Assembly: GCA_037783415.1 (NCBI GenBank)
Contig: JAZGTN010000150.1
Coordinates: 4,092,001 to 4,156,000 of the forward strand
DNA length: 64,000 nt
Source: Leptasterias polaris
Taxonomy: Eukaryota > Echinodermata > Asteroidea > Forcipulatida > Asteriidae
Direction of reading: 5' to 3'
Below the pieces are notes generated by a model. The model was not told the origin of the DNA, searched no databases, and saw only the letters and a list, made by a program, of their open reading frames with translations. Positions within the stretch are counted from its first letter, which is position 1. Each line of letters starts with the position of its first letter. The position numbers and the translations under genes were made by a program. Of this stretch, positions 61,000 through 64,000 are shown piece after piece.

Positions 61000-62535
61000 A
61001 TGGAACAACGACAGCAGCAACCAAGGGGAGAGAGAGCAAAGAAGACGCCGTCGGTGGAAAGGCGGCGGGCCGAGGCGCTAGAGATTAGTCAACGTTCTCT
61101 GGACGAGAGACGGCGGTTGGAGGAGTTGTCCTCGCAGCTTCAGTCGGAGTTAGATCAACTTCGAGTGCAGCTTGGTGTAAGAGAGGATGCAAGACCACGA
61201 GTTCCGCCGGGAGGTGTGATGGAGTTAGAATCATTACCGTCGGCGAGAGGAGGGTTTGAAGATTATACTGAAAGGGCTTCAGTTTTGGCGAACTTTGGGA
61301 ACACGGGAAGCAGTTTGTTTTCGTCACCTACACCTGTACCAAGGTGCAGACCGACACCTACACCAAGAAGTTTTACACCATCGACAAGTATGATGGCGCC
61401 TGTAAATTCCCCAGTTTCATCATCTACTGCATTGGGTCCATCCCTTCGAATGGACAGAACAAGAAATGGAGAACTTCGTAGCATGTGTTCAGCGATAGAG
61501 AGAAACTCCGCCTTGCAGAGTGTTGAGAAACCTTCGGTCAGTGGGGATTTGAAGCATGAGGGGCAACGTGCTGTGAAGGGAGAGACGGAGGATAGTCGTG
61601 CGACGGCAACAACGATACGCCGCCCGAACATTGTACCGGATAGATACAACGGAAAGACGTCTTGGAGAGACTTCTTGCAACACTTTGAGGCATGCAAACT
61701 TGCAAATCAATGGGACGATAAACAGGCGAAAGTCTTCTTAGCCGCCAGTCTTCAGGGGACAGCAGTGAAGGTGCTGAGTAACGGCCCGGCGGGTAAGGAA
61801 GAAGTTACTTATGTGGGCCTGAGGGACAGACTGGAAAGAAGGTTTGGTCCCGGTCAGTTGTCAGAGAATCATTTGATGGAACTGCGTTGCAGGCGGCAAG
61901 CCCCGCGGGAAACCCTGAGAGAACTTGGTCAGGCTATAAGGGAGCTAGCGACATTAGCCTATCCAGAGATTGCAGATGAGGGGAAAGACCGCCTAGCGAG
62001 AGGCCACTTTTCAGATGCAATTGAGGACCAAGCCGTACGGGAAGGGATTTTTCGTGCGAGGCCAAATACGCTCGATGAGGCAATAAGAGCAGCAATGGCG
62101 ACGGAGAGTTTCTTGAAAATAGAGGAGCAACGCACGGGCCATAGACAGAGATACGCACGAGTCCTCGGAGGAGAGGCAGAGGCTCCACAACTAGAGTTGG
62201 AGAAAATGTTCGACGACATACACCGGAGAACAACTCGAGCAATACAAGACGCACAAGTCGAAACAAGGGCTTGGATGGCAACCCAACTTGCCGAAATAAA
62301 GTGTACGGACAGAGTTCGCAAAAGAGAAGACGAAGAGAGTAACACCTACCAAGGACGTCGACCTATGTCGGACGTGGTGTGCTACAGGTGTCACAAGAAA
62401 GGCCACTTCGCCCGAGATTGCAGACAAACTACAGATGAAAAACAAAAGTCGGGAAACGGGCTGCAGCCGGCCCAGAGGCCCGAGGGACGGCTGAGTGGAG
62501 ACGAGGGTCGAAATACCAGGACGCACGCCCAGTAG
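61000..62535 (+). CDS. gag: Ty3/gypsy Gag polyprotein
   Basis: 511 codons from ATG at 61000 to TAG. The N-terminus is basic and glutamine/arginine-rich with a short coiled-coil-like stretch. The central part (about 210-400, including DRYNGKTSWRDFLQHFEACK) is a retrotransposon capsid fold. A zinc knuckle C-x2-C-x4-H-x4-C sits at residues 461-474 (CYRCHKKGHFARDC). It packages element RNA in virus-like particles. The frame is open and undamaged, so the element may be recent. Confidence 0.92.
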   Translation: MEQRQQQPRGERAKKTPSVERRRAEALEISQRSLDERRRLEELSSQLQSELDQLRVQLGVREDARPRVPPGGVMELESLPSARGGFEDYTERASVLANFGNTGSSLFSSPTPVPRCRPTPTPRSFTPSTSMMAPVNSPVSSSTALGPSLRMDRTRNGELRSMCSAIERNSALQSVEKPSVSGDLKHEGQRAVKGETEDSRATATTIRRPNIVPDRYNGKTSWRDFLQHFEACKLANQWDDKQAKVFLAASLQGTAVKVLSNGPAGKEEVTYVGLRDRLERRFGPGQLSENHLMELRCRRQAPRETLRELGQAIRELATLAYPEIADEGKDRLARGHFSDAIEDQAVREGIFRARPNTLDEAIRAAMATESFLKIEEQRTGHRQRYARVLGGEAEAPQLELEKMFDDIHRRTTRAIQDAQVETRAWMATQLAEIKCTDRVRKREDEESNTYQGRRPMSDVVCYRCHKKGHFARDCRQTTDEKQKSGNGLQPAQRPEGRLSGDEGRNTRTHAQ

Positions 62536-64000
62536 CTGCTGAGCACACATACAAAACTACAATTTTTCCAAAAGTGAGCGCCAAGGGAGGCATGTATGTG
62601 CCTGCAGTGATCCGGGGGCAGCATGCAAAACTACTCGTTGACACCGGAGCAACCGACACCTTCCTTTCATCTGCATTATATTACAAGATTTCACCAGAGC
62701 GAAGACCGCACCTTAAAACAGATGGGACGCACATTAAAAATGCTGACGGGACAGTCATAGCGACACTGGGTAGCGCCTGGATGGAGGTGCAGGTGGGAAA
62801 GACTACACACGCTGTTTATGTGACTTTTGGGACTTTCCCGAAAATGGATGGCATCCTGGGCATGGACTTTTTGCTACCGACGTGCGGAACACTTAACTTC
62901 AAAACACTTGAGCTGTCCGTAAATGGTGAACAGGTGCAGTGCAGTGATGGGATGGGATCATTCTTTTGTGCAAGAATTGTCGTTGGACAAACACTTAGGG
63001 TGCCACCTGGACATGAAGCAATTTTACAGGGACGTGTGCAGAGTAAGGTGAAAGTTAACGGCATTGGAGTAATTGAGCCAGCTGACCGGAGTGAAATTGC
63101 AGACAAGGGGATGCTTGTGGCACGGATGGTCGTGACAGCAGAAGAGGGTGTTCTGCCAATCCGTGTGTTTAACCCCGGTAAAAGAGAATGCGTGGTCCGT
63201 AGAGGGACCATGGCCGGTTATCTTACACCTGTAGAGGCGGCAGAAATAGAGGAGATGCAAGGTGCACATGCTCAGACTTCAGGACCACAGGATGTTCCTG
63301 AGCACCTTTCAGATTTATTCGATAGGTGTAAGGCGGGAGTGGACCAGAAATACCACAGAGATATTGCAAAACTGTTGTATCAGAACCAAGATGTGTTCTC
63401 CAAAGGCGACTGGGACCTTGGTAGGACAGACCGTGTCAAGCATCACATCAACACGGGTGACGCAGCGCCTGTGAGACAAAGACCAAGGAGATACTCATCA
63501 AAGGAACAAGAAGAGATAACACGCCAAGTGCATAATTTACTTGAAGGTGGGCAAATAGAGCCATCAGACAGCCCATGGGCGTCAAACGTGGTATTAGTGA
63601 ACAAGAAAGACGGGACAAAAAGGTTCTGTATTGACTATCGCCGCCTGAATTCGTTGACAATCAAGGACGCATACCCAATACCACGTATTGATGACACACT
63701 GGACACCTTGGCAGGGGCCAAGTGGTTTTCGACGTTGGACCTCGCTGCAGGGTACTGGCAGGTAGAGCTTGACAACGATGCCAAAAAGAAATCAGCATTT
63801 GTGGTCCGCGGGGGTCTTTACTGCTGGCGGGTCATGCCGTTCGGCCTATGTAATGCTCCCTCCACATTTGAGAGGTTAATGGAGCGGGTATTAGCGGGCC
63901 TACAGTGGGATATGCTTCTTGTGTATCTGGATGACGTGATTATCTTCGCCAAGACTGTGGAAGAAGAACTAAGACGCCTTGAGGTAGTCTTTCAACGCCT
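62439..64000 (+). CDS. pol: Ty3/gypsy Pol (protease, reverse transcriptase), partial
   Basis: Open from 62439 to the window edge in the frame one base back (-1) from gag, overlapping it by 97 nt. The aspartic protease site LLVDTGATDT is at about 62631-62660, and ILGMDFLL follows near 62850. Reverse transcriptase motifs include RFCIDYRRLN (about 63,620), STLDLAAGYWQVEL, MPFGLCNAPSTFERLM, and the catalytic YLDDV at 63924. No stop or frameshift seen. RNase H and integrase must lie beyond the window. Pol is probably made by -1 ribosomal frameshifting; no canonical slippery heptamer was found. Confidence 0.93.

Noticed and set aside
60067..64000. An endogenous retrovirus with envelope
   Set aside because: Only gag, protease and reverse transcriptase are visible. 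Nothing in the window shows an envelope gene, and a plain Ty3/gypsy retrotransposon is the simplest reading.

Overview
The window is animal nuclear DNA. It has spliced genes with GT-AG introns, long AT-rich introns, no operons, and dense small DNA transposons and tRNA-derived SINEs. The two host genes belong to metazoan families, and the repeat content suits a marine invertebrate deuterostome, perhaps an echinoderm. That placement is inference; no species marker is visible.

Region 1 (about 1-42,600, + strand) is the 3' two thirds of an LMO7/LIMCH1-family gene. I traced 16 phase-consistent coding exons from 2541 to 38584. In order they encode the SWKxRRR-type conserved region, a PDZ domain split over two exons, proline/serine-rich linkers, a roughly 290-residue highly charged helix, the conserved [12 protein letters not shown] segment with a threefold 14-residue repeat, and a C-terminal LIM domain, ending in ...FTEV. 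These exons total 4743 nt (1580 codons plus stop). The calponin-homology end must lie upstream of the window. A 17th candidate exon (35396-35469, 74 nt) would break the frame into the LIM exon and may be an isoform switch. The LIM exon acceptor is preceded by a 500-nt stretch with no AG dinucleotide.

Region 2 (43,193-59,162, - strand) is a complete 14-exon AASDH (ACSF4) gene, tail-to-tail with the first. It encodes about 1339 residues: an adenylation domain with intact core motifs, a carrier-protein domain with its phosphopantetheine serine, a long low-complexity linker, and a C-terminal PQQ-type beta-propeller.

Region 3 (60,067-64,000, + strand) is the 5' part of an apparently intact Ty3/gypsy LTR retrotransposon: 768-bp LTR, primer-binding site, gag with a zinc knuckle, and pol (protease, reverse transcriptase) in the -1 frame. 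It runs off the window. It has landed inside a hairpin MITE next to the AASDH 5' end.

The introns hold many non-autonomous transposons. Several otherwise unlike MITE families share TA-GAC...GTC-TA ends. There are also two inverted TTAA-flanked piggyBac-like MITEs, a MITE with perfect 29-bp inverted repeats and an 8-bp target duplication, a LINE 3' fragment nested in a MITE, and two tRNA-SINE families. Three of the four family-A SINE copies sit within about 60 bp of a host 3' splice site.

The most interesting signals are the AG-free zone with its frame-shifting exon, the long inverted repeat bracketing three PDZ-region exons, and the SINE tail that abuts an AASDH splice acceptor. All splice sites were placed by eye from reading-frame phase and protein-family similarity; no transcript evidence was available.
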